A stretch of DNA of 64,000 nucleotides from Mesocentrotus franciscanus (GCA_037976565.1 CP137670.1:15525216-15589215), one strand, 5' to 3'. Counted from the stretch's first letter, positions 34,754 to 47,251 are shown. The notes: a model not told the origin generated them from the letters alone. Program-made: numbers and translations.

Positions 34754-36287
34754 GTATGTATATACATGTACAGTGTAACTTGTTTTCTGTCTAATGATAC
34801 CCTATTCATATTTTTCCCGCCACGGGTGACTGAGCACCCTGGTTTTTAAAAAGTGCCGTCAAAATTTCCTTGTACGTAGTTTAGGATGATGCACTGAATG
34901 TGGGTCAGGCAATGTTATCCATGTGTTACTTTGTTCTTAAGTCATTTTAAATGTTGAATTCTGCTTCATGCTTTAGTGGATCTTTGTTTAAAGTGGTCCA
35001 ATGTATATAAAACTTTCACAAGACCTTGTTATAACCTTAAATTATGTATAGCCCACCAACTTATTGTCTTGTTTAAGTCCACAGGATAACCTTAAATTAT
35101 TTCTAGCCCACCAACTTCTTGTCTCACGATATCTAAGGTATCTGTACTCACTTAACCATTGCACTATTACAAATGCATAAGGTGAGTTAGGTTTACCACC
35201 CTCATAGATTTAGTAAATGCAACAAAGAACACATGTTGATACCTACTAAATATATTGACAGAGGATTTCCATGAAAAGAGATACAGCTAGCATCCTAAAT
35301 TAACTTTGTCAATTTTGACTGACTCAATGATAAGGCTCGCTTTTAACGAGGAGTCATTCGAGAGAAGCCAAGATTGTGTCATCATAACAAAAACAATATC
35401 ATGAATTATGCTTGTAAATTATCTTTTTCTTGAGTCTGAGTTGACATTGTCACCTTTTCTATTAAAATGGACAAAAGTTAATACAAATAAATCAGCAAAT
35501 TCTTTTTGGACTGACATAACGATGCATAACTTTTTTCCCTACATTCCTTGCTTCAGCCCAAACTTGGTACAATATTGTTTGAAGAAAAAAAATGTATTGT
35601 CATCTTGGGCAGCAGAGGTATGAATAAGGTATCATTAGACAGAATATCAGTTACTCTTTAAAATGAAATAGTGTTCAAGGTAACATAAGTTATTATTATT
35701 AAACTGGAATCTACTACTAAAGCTGGGTTTTTCTCCTTTTTTTTTGATAGGCACTGTATAATACTACATGGTGCTCCTATATTTGCCCCACCAACAATGA
35801 AAAAAATATTGCTGCGCGCTTCATTTCCTCTAAAGGTTAGAGTTAGGGTTCCAAGGCAATGGGGTTTTAGGTTAAGTTTAGGATGAGAGTTATGATAGGT
35901 ATAGAGTTGGGTCCTCTGATGAAGGGATACGCTTAGTGTAGTAGGTTTGCAAGTACCAATTGTTGCAGTAGCAGGTGTTTTACGACAATATAAGAGACAG
36001 TGTAGGACAGAATACTCTTCACGTACAGAACCAGAAATCAACTCTTTTTATGAGTCATAATTATTACTGATAAGTTCGTTTTGGAGTGAAAATCGACGCC
36101 CCAAAAATGGACTTTGAAAAGAGTGTCTCATACCATATCTGTGGCGTTGATTCCCCTCTAATTTGAGGTGGATGCAACTCCAAAACGAAGTAATCCCTAA
36201 GTTCTTCATGCAGGGTAGTATTTTTAAAGTATAAAAACTTCTTTGACAGAGAGCTCTGTAATTATTTTCATTATTTTTGTTATCCAG
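34754..36287. other. Intron 10, duplicated at 45002-47429
   Basis: No exon seen. Over 34800-36190 the sequence matches 45050-46440 with few differences, e.g. 'gatgatgcactgaatg', 'ggcactgtataatactacat', 'gtagtaggtttgcaagtacc'. Conservation reflects recent duplication, not coding. Confidence 0.6.
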
Positions 36288-36451
36288 GCTTTCCTATTTC
36301 AACTTTGAGGGTGAACCAGAACAAGGTGAAGGCAAGGGACCTGGACCCGACTGTGTGTCTGTATCCACCGCACTTGCGCAGAACGGCGTATGGACCAACG
36401 AATGTTGTTATACCCGCCGTCCTGCTGTATGTGAAGCTGACCTCCTCGTCG
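36288..36451 (+). CDS. Exon 11: C-type lectin domain 1, third exon
   Basis: Residues 608-662. Acceptor 'ttatccag', donor 'gtcg|gtatgg'; phase 2 in, phase 1 out. Reads LSYFNFEGEPEQGEGKG, then 'PDCVSV', 'GVWTNECCYTRRPAVCEA': the C2, C3 and C4 Cys of a CTLD with a CC doublet. The Ca-binding EPN or QPD triplet is not seen in the long loop, and 'WND' is replaced by WTNE, so Ca-dependent sugar binding is doubtful. Read-through of the donor would add GMDVLNCVST and stop at 36483, giving a possible one-lectin isoform. Confidence 0.85.
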
Positions 36452-36869
36452 GTATGGATGTCCTCAATTGTGTATCTACATAGGGGGTGGCAGGGCACAT
36501 TTCCAGGGCAGCTCTAGAATGGGGTACAAAAAGAACAGGGCACGGAGGGCAGGGCACCAAAATGCAAAAGATAGAAAGAGCTATGGGAGAAAAGTAAAAG
36601 AAGAATAATTAAGATGATATGCGCCCGAATACCGGGTAAAGTGCATCTAGAGTATTTGAAGGTTTTTATTGTCATTTCTTATTCAGCTCAGTCCCTTTCC
36701 TCCAGGCTCCAATATGCTGTTTCAAAATATCATAATTTCAATCCCTAATATAGGAGACAGTTTCAATATCTTAAGAAAAACATAATATAATTCTGTTTGA
36801 TTTTCAGAAGAAGAACAGAGTCAGATAGCTTTCTACCATCTTCTCTTTTTTTCCGTCCCTAATTCATTC

Positions 36870-39800
36870 TTTATATATGCCCTCCTATCATTTCCCCCTT
36901 TCTGTCTTTCGTTATGTAACTCTGTGTTGTTATCCCTTTATCATTTGCACTCTTTACCATTCATCATGTTACTCTGTGTTGTTATCCTTTTATTATTTTC
37001 GCTTTCTACCTTTCCTTTTGTTACTCTGTTTTGTTATCCTTTTACAATTTTTGCTTTCTGTCTTTCGTTATGTTACTCTTTGTTGTTATCCTTTTATCAT
37101 TTTCACTTTCCACCTTTCCTTATGTAACTCTGTTATATTATTCTTTTATCTTTTTCACTTTCTGTCTTTCCTTATGCTACTCTCTGTAGTTATCCTTTTA
37201 TCATTTTCACTTTCTGTCTTTCATTGTTACTCTGTGTTGTTATCATTTTATCATTTTCGCTTTCTGTCTTTCATTGTTACTCTGTGTTGTTATACTTTTA
37301 TCATTTTCGCTTTCTGTCTTTCATTGTTACTCTGTAGTTATACTTTTATCATTTTCACTTTCTGTCTTTCCTTATGCTATTCTCTGTAGTTATCCTTTTA
37401 TCATTTTCGCTTTCTGTCTTTCATTGTTACTCTGTAGTTATCCTTTTATCATTTTCACTTTCTGTCTTTCATTGTTACTCTGTGTTGTTATACTTTTATC
37501 ATTTTCGCTTTCTGTCTTTCATTGTTACTCTCTGTAGTTATCCTTTTATCATTTTCGCTTTCTGTCTTTCATTGTTACTCTGTGTAGTTATCCTTTTATC
37601 ATTTTCACTTTCTGTCTTTCATTGTTACTCTGTGTAGTTATCCTTTTATCATTTTCGCTTTCTGTCTTTCATTGTTACTCTCTGTAGTTATCCTTTTATC
37701 ATTTTCGCTTTCTGTCTTTCATTGTTACTCTCTGTAGTTATCCTTTTATCATTTTCGCTTTCTGTCTTTCATTGTTACTCTCTGTAGTTATCCTTTTATC
37801 ATTTTCGCTTTCTGTCTTTCATTGTTACTCTCTGTAGTTATCCTTTTATCATTTTCGCTTTCTGTCTTTCATTGTTACTCTGTAGTTATCCTTTTATCAT
37901 TTTCGCTTTCTGTCTTTCATTGTTACTCTCTGTAGTTATCCTTTTATCATTTTCGCTTTCTGTCTTTCATTGTTACTCTGTGTTGTTATCCTTTTATCAT
38001 TTTCGCTTTCTGTCTTTCATTGTTACTCTGTAGTTATCCTTTTATCATTTTCACTTTCTGTCTTTCATTGTTACTCTGTAGTTATCCTTTTATCATTTTC
38101 ACTTTCTGTCTTTCATTGTTACTCTGTGTTGTTATCCTTTTATCATTTTCACTTTCTGTCTTTCATTGTTACTCTCTGTAGTTATCCTTTTATCATTTTC
38201 GCTTTCTGTCTTTCATTGTTACTCTGTAGTTATCCTTTTATCATTTTCACTTTCTGTCTTTCATTATGCTACTCTCTGTAGTTATCCTTTTATCATTTTC
38301 ACTTTCTGTCTTTCATTGTTACTCTGTAGTTATCCTTTTATCATTTTCACTTTCTGTCTTTCATTGTTACTCTCTGTAGTTATCCTTTTATCATTTTCGC
38401 TTTCTGTCTTTCATTGTTACTCTCTGTAGTTATCCTTTTATCATTTTCACTTTCTGTCTTTCATTGTTACTCTGTAGTTATCCTTTTATCATTTTCACTT
38501 TCTGTCTTTCATTGTTACTCTGTAGTTATCCTTTTATCATTTTCACTTTCTGTCTTTCATTGTTACTCTCTGTAGTTATTCTTTTATCATTTTCGCTTTC
38601 TGTCTTTCATTGTTACTCTGTAGTTATCCTTTTATCATTTTCGCTTTCTGTCTTTCATTGTTACTCTGTAGTTATCCTTTTATCATTTTCACTTTCTGTC
38701 TTTCATTGTTACTCTGTAGTTATATTTTTATCATTTTCACTTTCTGTCTTTCATTGTTACTCTCTGTAGTTATCCTTTTATCATTTTCACTTTCTGTCTT
38801 TCATTGTTACTCTCTGTAGTTATTCTTTTATCATTTTCGCTTTCTGTCTTTCATTGTTACTCTGTAGTTATCCTTTTATCATTTTCACTTTCTGTCTTTC
38901 ATTGTTACTCTGTAGTTATCCTTTTATCATTTTCACTTTCTGTCTTTCATTGTTACTCTGTAGTTATACTTTTATCATTTTCGCTTTCTGTCTTTCATTG
39001 TTACTCTGTAGTTATACTTTTATCATTTTCGCTTTCTGTCTTTCATTGTTACTCTGTAGTTATCCTTTTATCATTTTCGCTTTCTGTCTTTCATTGTTAC
39101 TCTCTGTAGTTATCCTTTTATCATTTTCGCTTTCTGTCTTTCATTGTTACTCTCTGTAGTTATCCTTTTATCATTTTCGCTTTCTGTCTTTCATTGTTAC
39201 TCTCTGTAGTTATCCTTTTATCATTTTCACTTTCTGTCTTTCATTGTTACTCTGTGTTGTTATCCTTTTATCATTTTCACTTTCTGTCTTTCATTGTTAC
39301 TCTGTGTTGTTATCCTTTTATCATTTTCACTTTCTGTCTTTCATTGTTACTCTGTAGTTATCCTTTTATCATTTTCACTTTCTGTCTTTCATTGTTACTC
39401 TCTGTAGTTATCCTTTTATCATTTTCGCTTTCTGTCTTTCATTGTTACTCTCTGTAGTTATCCTTTTATCATTTTCGCTTTCTGTCTTTCATTGTTACTC
39501 TGTAGTTATCCTTTTATCATTTTCGCTTTCTGTCTTTCATTGTTACTCTGTAGTTATCCTTTTATCATTTTCGCTTTCTGTCTTTCATTGTTACTCTCTG
39601 TAGTTATCCTTTTATCATTTTCACTTTCTGTCTTTCATTGTTACTCTCTGTAGTTATCCTTTTATCATTTTCGCTTTCTGTCTTTCATTGTTACTCTGTA
39701 GTTATCCTTTTATCATTTTCACTTTCTGTCTTTCATTGTTACTCTCTGTAGTTATCCTTTTATCATTTTCACTTTCTGTCTTTCATTGTTACTCTGTGTT

Positions 39801-41545
39801 GTTATCCTTTTATCATTTTCACTTTCTGTCTTTCATTGTTACTCTCTGTAGTTATCCTTTTATCATTTTCGCTTTCTGTCTTTCATTGTTACTCTGTAGT
39901 TATCCTTTTATCATTTTCGCTTTCTGTCTTTCATTGTTACTCTCTGTAGTTATCCTTTTATCATTTTCACTTTCTGTCTTTCATTGTTACTCTGTGTTGT
40001 TATCCTTTTATCATTTTCACTTTCTGTCTTTCATTGTTACTCTCTGTAGTTATACTTTTATCATTTTCGCTTTCTGTCTTTCATTGTTACTCTCTGTAGT
40101 TATCCTTTTATCATTTTCACTTTCTGTCTTTCATTGTTACTCTCTGTAGTTATCCTTTTATCATTTTCGCTTTCTGTCTTTCATTGTTACTCTGTAGTTA
40201 TACTTTTATCATTTTCGCTTTCTGTCTTTCATTGTTACTCTCTGTAGTTATACTTTTATCATTTTCGCTTTCTGTCTTTCATTGTTACTCTCTGTAGTTA
40301 TCCTTTTATCATTTTCACTTTCTGTCTTTCATTGTTACTCTGTGTTGTTATCATTTTATCATTTTCGCTTTCTGTCTTTCATTGTTACTCTCTGTAGTTA
40401 TCCTTTTATCATTTTCACTTTCTGTCTTTCATTGTTACTCTGTGTTGTTATCATTTTATCATTTTCGCTTTCTGTCTTTCATTGTTACTCTCTGTAGTTA
40501 TACTTTTATCATTTTCGCTTTCTGTCTTTCATTGTTACTCTCTGTAGTTATCCTTTTATCATTTTCGCTTTCTGTCTTTCATTGTTACTCTCTGTAGTTA
40601 TACTTTTATCATTTTCGCTTTCTGTCTTTCATTGTTACTCTCTGTAGTTATCCTTTTATCATTTTCACTTTCTGTCTTTCGTTATGTTACTCTGTGTTGT
40701 TATCATTTTATCATTTTCACTTTCTGTCTTTCGTTATGTTACTCTGTGTTGTTATCATTTTATCATTTTCGCTTTCTGTCTTTCATTGTTACTCTCTGTA
40801 GTTATCCTTTTATCATTTTCGCTTTCTGTCTTTCATTGTTACTCTCTGTAGTTATCCTTTTATCATTTTCGCTTTCTGTCTTTCATTGTTACTCTGTAGT
40901 TATACTTTTATCATTTTCACTTTCTGTCTTTCATTGTTACTCTCTGTAGTTATACTTTTATCATTTTCGCTTTCTGTCTTTCATTGTTACTCTCTGTAGT
41001 TATCCTTTTATCATTTTCGCTTTCTGTCTCTCATTGTTACTCTCTGTAGTTATCCTTTTATCATTTTCGCTTTCTGTCTTTCATTGTTACTCTCTGTAGT
41101 TATACTTTTATCATTTTCGCTTTCTGTCTTTCATTGTTACTCTCTGTAGTTATCCTTTTATCATTTTCACTTTCTGTCTTTCGTTATGTTACTCTGTGTT
41201 GTTATCATTTTATCATTTTCGCTTTCTGTCTTTCATTGTTACTCTGTAGTTATACTTTTATCATTTTCACTTTCTGTCTTTCCTTATGCTACTCTCTGTA
41301 GTTATCCTTTTATCCTTTTCACTTTCTGTCTTTTGTTATGTTACTCTGTGTTGTTATCATTTTATCATTTTCGCTTTCTGTCTTTCGTTATGTTACTCTC
41401 TGTAGTTATACTTTTCACTTTCTGTCTTTCCTTATGCTACTCTCTGTAGTTATCCTTTTATCATTTTTACCTTCTGTCGTTTCGTATATTACTCTGTGTT
41501 GATATCCTTTTATCTTTTCGCTTTCTGTCTGTCGTTATGTTATTC
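36870..41545 (+). repeat. 4.7-kb pyrimidine-rich minisatellite array, about 95 monomers
   Basis: Monomer of 50 bp ('tagttatccttttatcattt' then 'tcgctttctgtctttcattg' then 'ttactctctg') with 48-bp variants lacking one 'ct' and rarer 'tgtgttgttatcc' and 'cgttatgttac' types. C/A variation at 'ttcRct' is spread along the array. On the transcript strand nearly every monomer ends as a polypyrimidine tract plus 'tgtag|t', resembling a 3' splice site, and carries 'tctttc', a PTB-type motif. Long open frames are repeat translation. It lies in the intron between the two lectin modules. Confidence 0.95.
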
Positions 41546-41701
41546 TTAATGTAGGCCTACAGGCTCCTTAGAGAAAGCAGTTCTGATACTGACAATATGC
41601 CTACCACACTCCATTAATACAACCGAGTCATTGAATCAATATCTTAAATCAGTCTACCAACATGCCAAGTACTCCAAAGTCTCGAGGCATTATATAAATG
41701 G

Positions 41702-41727
41702 GTGTGTGTGTGTGTGTGTGTGTGTAT
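41702..41727 (+). repeat. (GT)n microsatellite
   Basis: Paralogous to the run at 28770-28800, with a different length. Confidence 0.8.
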
Positions 41728-41846
41728 TAGGTGTTGTTCAGTGATGGAGAAGACTTAAAAAAGGCTCCAAACAAATTAAATAGAATCCTTCCACAACGAA
41801 ATATATATCTATGTATGTACAATGACGTAAGTTTCTTTGTCAACAG

Positions 41847-41992
41847 ATGAAATTGGTGATGGTCAGGATCAGCAAGTGAGACAGGACACCAGATCAGAGG
41901 CTCTGGATTGTCCGGCTGGGAGTGATTCTGTCGGAGGCCAGCTTTGCCTCGAGTACATAGGTGATCCTGACATATGGGAAGCACAGGCACGG
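41847..41992 (+). CDS. Exon 12: C-type lectin domain 2, first exon
   Basis: Residues 663-711. Acceptor 'gtcaacag', donor 'gcacgg|gtaagt'; phase 1 in, phase 0 out. Begins DEIGDGQDQQVRQDTRSE, a longer linker than in exon 9, then 'LDCPAGSDSVGGQLCLEY' and 'DPDIWEAQAR'. The last ten residues nearly match exon 9, showing duplication, while the linker has diverged strongly. Confidence 0.85.
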
Positions 41993-42099
41993 GTAAGTGT
42001 TTTCATTTAAATTTGCCATTCTTCGCCCAGGTTTTATGGTTCGTTTACACACGACACGGGAAAGGGGAGACTTTTTAATATATATTTTTCCTTCTTTTT

Positions 42100-42310
42100 G
42101 CATGTGCCCCCTTTTTTGTATAATAAGTGCCCTTTCTCCTTTTAAAAGATGCCACTTTCCTTTTTTAATAAGAGCCGCATCCCCTTCTCATAAATGCCCC
42201 TTCTGAACCTCTGATAGATGCCTCTATTCAAATCCCATAGGTGCCCTTTTTCCTTCGACAAGTGCCAATTTTTCTTTGTATTAAGTGCCCCTTTTCAGGT
42301 ACAAGAAGTG
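42100..42310 (+). repeat. Degenerate 'agtgcccctt' repeats
   Basis: About seven loose repeats of 'aagtgccc(c)ttttt' with 25-30 bp spacing. Shorter counterparts lie at 30970-31110 in the first module. Confidence 0.5.
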
Positions 42311-42599
42311 CCCCTAACCATCTGATATGATTTGATTTATTTTTCCACTCAAATATCTACAACTTATCATGACATATATAAACCATACAGTATCACGATA
42401 TATAATAGAACAAATGAATTATACAAAAAACGAATACTGATAGGTATCTACGAAACAAAATTAGTTTACAGAGTACATTTAAGTTTTAAAATAAGACAAC
42501 ATATTGTATATTGCTTGATTTAACTGAGAGGGAAAACAAAGGAATCTCAGAAAAGCTAGGCTTGTTGAGCAAGATTCTCAGTATGAGTTAAGTACTAGA

Positions 42600-42775
42600 C
42601 AATTGTCAGCGTGCATCAAATCTTGCGCATGCCTGCTCCCGGAGAGACCCAAGACGCGCGAATTCACCCGCCCGCGCCAGATCCCTGGGTGGGTTCATTC
42701 CGCATACACAAGTCTGCGGTTGGCAGGTCGAAAAAGCTCTAGGTTTGTCCGACCTAGCAACCAGCAATATAATAA
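42600..42775. repeat. Intron segment duplicated with the lectin module, copy 2
   Basis: Counterpart of 31165-31330. It confirms that the duplication covered introns as well as exons. From 42775 'aacagtgcttatatagcgcc' starts a SINE-like segment absent from copy 1. Confidence 0.7.
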
Positions 42776-43189
42776 CAGTGCTTATATAGCGCCTAACACT
42801 TACTTTATCTCGACCACAACACAACTATTGTACACCGAAAAAGACCCGACAAAAGAGACGCAAAGCCCCAGCATAGGCGAATGAACCCGCGCGTCCGAAG
42901 ACTATCCTGGAACAAACGTGCACAAATCAGAAAACATGCGGAAAATGGTCCATTGTAGCTTTGTACAAGCGTATATCATAATGAGAGATAGAAAAAGAAA
43001 ACAGATGATAAGATAAGAAAAGAAAAATGCATGTGATGAAAACACAAACAAGGATGAGAAAGCAGGAGTAGGGCCACGTAACAGCTAGTCTATTTGTAAA
43101 TCCTTAGAGAGGAAACAAAGAAATTCACTGGCGCGGATCCAGGATTTCTTAAAGGGGGCCAAATTTGAAATTATGCGAGCTTAATATTG

Positions 43190-44465
43190 GTACGTTATGG
43201 AGACCAGCAGTGGCGTAATGAGCAAAATCGTTTTGGGGGGAGGGGCAGACAAAAAAATCCGCATCATCACACTCTTACATGCAGGCCCAGCTGAACGTTT
43301 TTCAAAGTGGGTGGGGGAGGCTAAAGTATTAACGATCAGGTAGAGCGTAGAGTAAATTAGCGTGGGGTCTAGGGGCAAAGCCCCGGCGGGGGTCAAGGGG
43401 CAAGCCCCCGAAGCTCAGGGGGTATGGGTCAGATGAGCATCCAGGCGCCCGCCTTAGAGCCATTGGGTGGGGGAGGCTACAGTATTTACGATCAGGTAGA
43501 GCGTAGCGTAAATTGGTTTGGGGTCTAGGGGCAAAGCCCCAGCGGGGGTCAAGGGTCAGTGCCCCCGAAGTTCAGGGGGTATGGGCATTTCATTACGGTC
43601 AGATGAGCATTATTTGGATACCTTATTCATGACACTGGCACGTAATACTAATTGGCGAGTGGTGCAGTGGGAGGAACCCCCAGAAGCTCAGGGGTTTTAG
43701 GCATTAAATTACCGTTAGATGAGCATCTAGGGGCCCGCCTTAGGGCCCTAGACCCCCGTCTAGGGCCCCCGGAACCTCAGGGTTTTAGGCTTTTTATTAC
43801 GGTCAGATGAGCATATTTTGATACCTAATTTGTGACACTGGCAGGACACTTATTGGCGTGGGGTCCAGGGGGCGGAGCCCCCAGAAGCTCAGGGGTTTTA
43901 GGCATTTTATAACGTTCGGATAAGCATTCAGGGGCCGTCCCCATTTCCGGCGACCCTGCCCCTGGACCTTACGCCAATCTGACCGTAATTAAATGCCTAA
44001 AATCCCGGAGCTTCCGGGGCTCTGCCCCCTGGACCTCACCAAGGGCCCTAAGGCGGGCCCCTGGATGCCCATCTGACCGTAATTGAATTTCTTAAACCCC
44101 TGACCTTCCGGAGGCTCTGCCCCCTGGACCCCACCAAGGGCCCTAAAGAGGGCCCCTGGATGCCTATCTGACCGTAATTAAATACCTAAAACCCCTGAGC
44201 TTCCGGGGCTCTGCCCCCTGGACCCCACCAAGGGCCCTAAGGCGGGCCCCTGGATGCTCATCTGACCGTAATTAAATGCCTAAAACCCCTGAGCTTCATG
44301 GGGCTCAGCCCCCTGGACCACCACCAATGTCACAAATAAGGTATCAAAATATGCTCATCCGACCGTAATTAAATGCCTAAAACCCCGGAGCTTCCAGGGC
44401 TCCCTCCCCGGACTCCACCAGAGGCCCTAAGACGGGCGCCTGGATCCTCATCTGACCATAATTAA
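43190..44465. repeat. GC-rich foldback repeat cluster
   Basis: 43200-43930 carries units in plus orientation ('ggggtctaggggcaaagccc', 'aattacggtcagatgagcat', 'gtgacactggca'); 43960-44465 carries the same units inverted ('atgctcatctgaccgtaatt', 'ccggggctctgccccctgga'). The result is a large imperfect palindrome. The same family fills 61165-62140. No coding capacity is evident. Confidence 0.75.
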
Positions 44466-44834
44466 AAGCTTGCTCGCTAGGCTCGCTCGTAAGTTATTGG
44501 TCTATCTCTCTCTCTCTCCCTATTTGCCTTATCAAAAGACTTTTTCGATCATGCTATTCTATAACTCCTTGTTTCTTGCATTGCCAGCAGCTTCATTCCC
44601 AGGTCTTTCATTCCTCTCTCCTCAAGCCATCTTTGCTGACTGTCCGACCACTCCGTCCCCATCATTCATGTCTTATCAACACGTTGTCATTATTCACCCT
44701 ATCTGTCAACGGAATCCTCAGCATTCTTCTAGAAAACATAATTCACAGCTCATAAAACGCTTCTAAAGCTTAACCTTATTGTCCATATATATTTCTTGCT
44801 ATTAATCTCAGGTTGAAACATTATTATCTTCTAG

Positions 44835-45001
44835 GAATGTAAGACGAGGGGTGGAAAACTGGTCATACCTCAGTCTGGAAACGCCGATGCTCTACTAACA
44901 TATCTCAATAATCTCCCTACACCACCCCAAGACGGTCAGGTGTGGATTGGACCCCAAGCTCTTGCTGTCAGCAGTGTCTTTACGGACTTTGATTTACAGG
45001 A
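44835..45001 (+). CDS. Exon 13: C-type lectin domain 2, second exon
   Basis: Residues 712-767 (split). Acceptor 'cttctag', donor 'cagga|gtatgt'; phase 0 in, phase 2 out. Starts ECKTRGGKLVIPQSGNAD, continues with a Pro-rich 'NLPTPPQDGQ' and 'VWIGPQALAVSS'. The second half equals exon 10 almost exactly, while the first half differs at many residues. Confidence 0.85.
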
Positions 45002-46839
45002 GTATGTATATACATGTACAGTCTAATTTTTTTTTTGCGCCACGGTTGACTTAGCACCCTGGTTTTTAAAAAGTGCCGTCAAAATGTCCTTGTACGTAGT
45101 TTAGGATGATGCACTGAATGTAGGTCAGGCAATATTATCCATGTGTTACTTTGTTCTTAAATCATTTTAAATGTTGAATTCTGCTTCATGCTTTAGTGCA
45201 TCATTGTTTAAAGTGGTCCAATGTATATAAAACTTCACAAGACCTTGTTATAACCTTAAATTATGTATAGCCCACCAACTTCTTGTCTTGTTTAAGTCCA
45301 CAGGATAACCTTACATTTTTTTTAGCCCACCAACTTCTTGTCTCACGATATCTAAGGTATCTGTACTCACTTAACCATTGCACCATTACAAATGCATAAG
45401 GTGAGTTAGGTTTACCACCCTCATAGATTCAGTAAATGCAACAAAGAACACATGTTGATACCTACTAAATATATTGACAGAGGATTTCCATGAAAAAGAG
45501 ATACAGCTAGCATCCCAAATTAACTTTGTCAATTTTGACTGACTCAATGATAAGGCTCGCTTTTAACGAGGAGTCATTCGAGAGAAGCCAAGATTGTGTA
45601 ATTATAACAAAAATAATATCATGAATTATGCTTGTAAATGATCTTTTTCTTGAGTCTGAGTTGACATTGTCACCTTTTCTATTAAAATGGACAAAAGTTA
45701 ATACAAGTAAATCAGCAAATTCTATTTGGACGGACAACGATGCATAACTTTTTTGCCCTACATTCCTTGCTTCAGCCCAAACTTGGTACATTATTGTTTG
45801 AAGGAAAAATGTATTGTCATCTTGGGCAGCAGAGGTATGAATAAGGTATCATTAGACAAAATACCAGTTACTCTTTAAAATTAACGAAATAGTTTTCAAG
45901 GTATTAAGGTAACACAGGTTATTATTATTAAATTTGAAATCTACTACTAAAGCTGGGTATATTTTTTGATAGGCACTGTATAATACTACATGGTGCTCCT
46001 ATATTTGCCCCACCAACAATGAAAAAAATATTGCTGCGCGCTTCATTTCCTCTAAAGGTTAGAGTTAGGGTTCCAAGGCAATGGGGTTTTAGGTTAAGTT
46101 TAGGATGAGAGTTATGATAGGTATAGAGTTGGGTCCTCTGATGAAGGGATACGCTTAGTGTAGGCCTAGTAAGTTACCAAGTACCAATTGTTGCAGTAGC
46201 AGGTGTCTTACGACAATATAAGAGACAATGTAGGACAGAATACTCTTCACGTACAGGACCAGAAATCAACTCTTTTTATGAGTCATAATTATTACTGATA
46301 AGTTCGTTTTGGAGTGAAAATCAACGCCCCAAAAATGGAATCCAAAAATGGACTTTGAAACGAGTGTCTCAAACCATATCTGTGGCGTTGATTCCCCTCT
46401 AATTTGAGGTGGATGCAACTCCAAAACGAAGTAATCCCTAAGAGTCCCACTGAAAGTTTGGATTTACATTCATCGTAATTAAGAGGTCATTATGAATAAG
46501 GACACGGGATAAATGGGACACCTCCAAGAACTAATGAAATAATAAAGCAATAATACGGGTTGGCCCAAAAAAGAATGCAAAACCTTCGATCTAAATTCCA
46601 ATTTCATCTATGAGACAATGTCATTGATTTTTATTATGTTTGGTAGAAAAGTCTTTTCCAAGCATCATAACACAACAACCAAGTACACTATAAGCAGATA
46701 AGTGCATGCTGAAACGTCATTGGATCAATGACTCGTAGAATATTACACTGTAAACTAGCCTCTTACTGTAAAGAGGCTATATGTATATATGCATTTCTAT
46801 ATTTAATGGATGAGCGATTCTGTTTGTATACATCTATTA

Positions 46840-46855
46840 TATATGCATATATATG

Positions 46856-46889
<34 letters not shown>

Positions 46890-46890
46890 A
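46840..46890. repeat. (AT)n microsatellite
   Basis: Alternating 'atatatat' with 'gt' interruptions in intron 13. A second, longer tract is at 47185-47250. Confidence 0.8.
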
Positions 46891-46925
46891 CCCTACATGG
46901 TACATTAAGTGGACATCTTAAAAAA

Positions 46926-46960
46926 CCTAACCCTAACCCTAAACCTAACCCTAAACCTAA
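46926..46960 (-). repeat. Interstitial telomere-like repeats
   Basis: 'cctaaccctaaccctaaacc' followed by 'taaccctaaacctaa': five to six CCCTAA or CCTAAA units, the complement of TTAGGG, inside intron 13. Confidence 0.7.
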
Positions 46961-46964
46961 TGAT

Positions 46965-47182
46965 TTCTATTTAATGACTCATTTTTTTCACTCCAATGTC
47001 CCTCCAATGACGCCTTTAGGAACATTACAAATATAGAGAGAGATATATAAAAAAAAATATGCCTTCTATGAGAAATAAAACATAAAAAACGTTAAGAGGA
47101 CACCAAATTGTCCTCCTAATGACAATGTCTACTTAATGACTCATTTTTTCACTCCGAATGTCCCTCCAATGACGCCTTTAGT
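46965..47182 (+). repeat. Two copies of a 50-bp segment in intron 13
   Basis: 'aatgactcatttttttcac' with 'gtccctccaatgacgccttt' at 46972-47022 recurs at 47134-47182, each next to an (AT)n tract. Confidence 0.6.
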
Positions 47183-47191
47183 AAAATATAC

Positions 47192-47251
<60 letters not shown>

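Noticed and set aside
36877..41449. Many plus-strand frames of about 60-170 codons rich in Leu, Ser, Phe and Tyr
   Set aside because: They come from the 48/50-bp pyrimidine-rich array. The hydrophobic look follows from T-rich codons; the frame changes with 50-bp monomers.
36870..41545. A CRISPR-like array
   Set aside because: Direct head-to-tail monomers without unique spacers, in an animal gene intron. It is a minisatellite.
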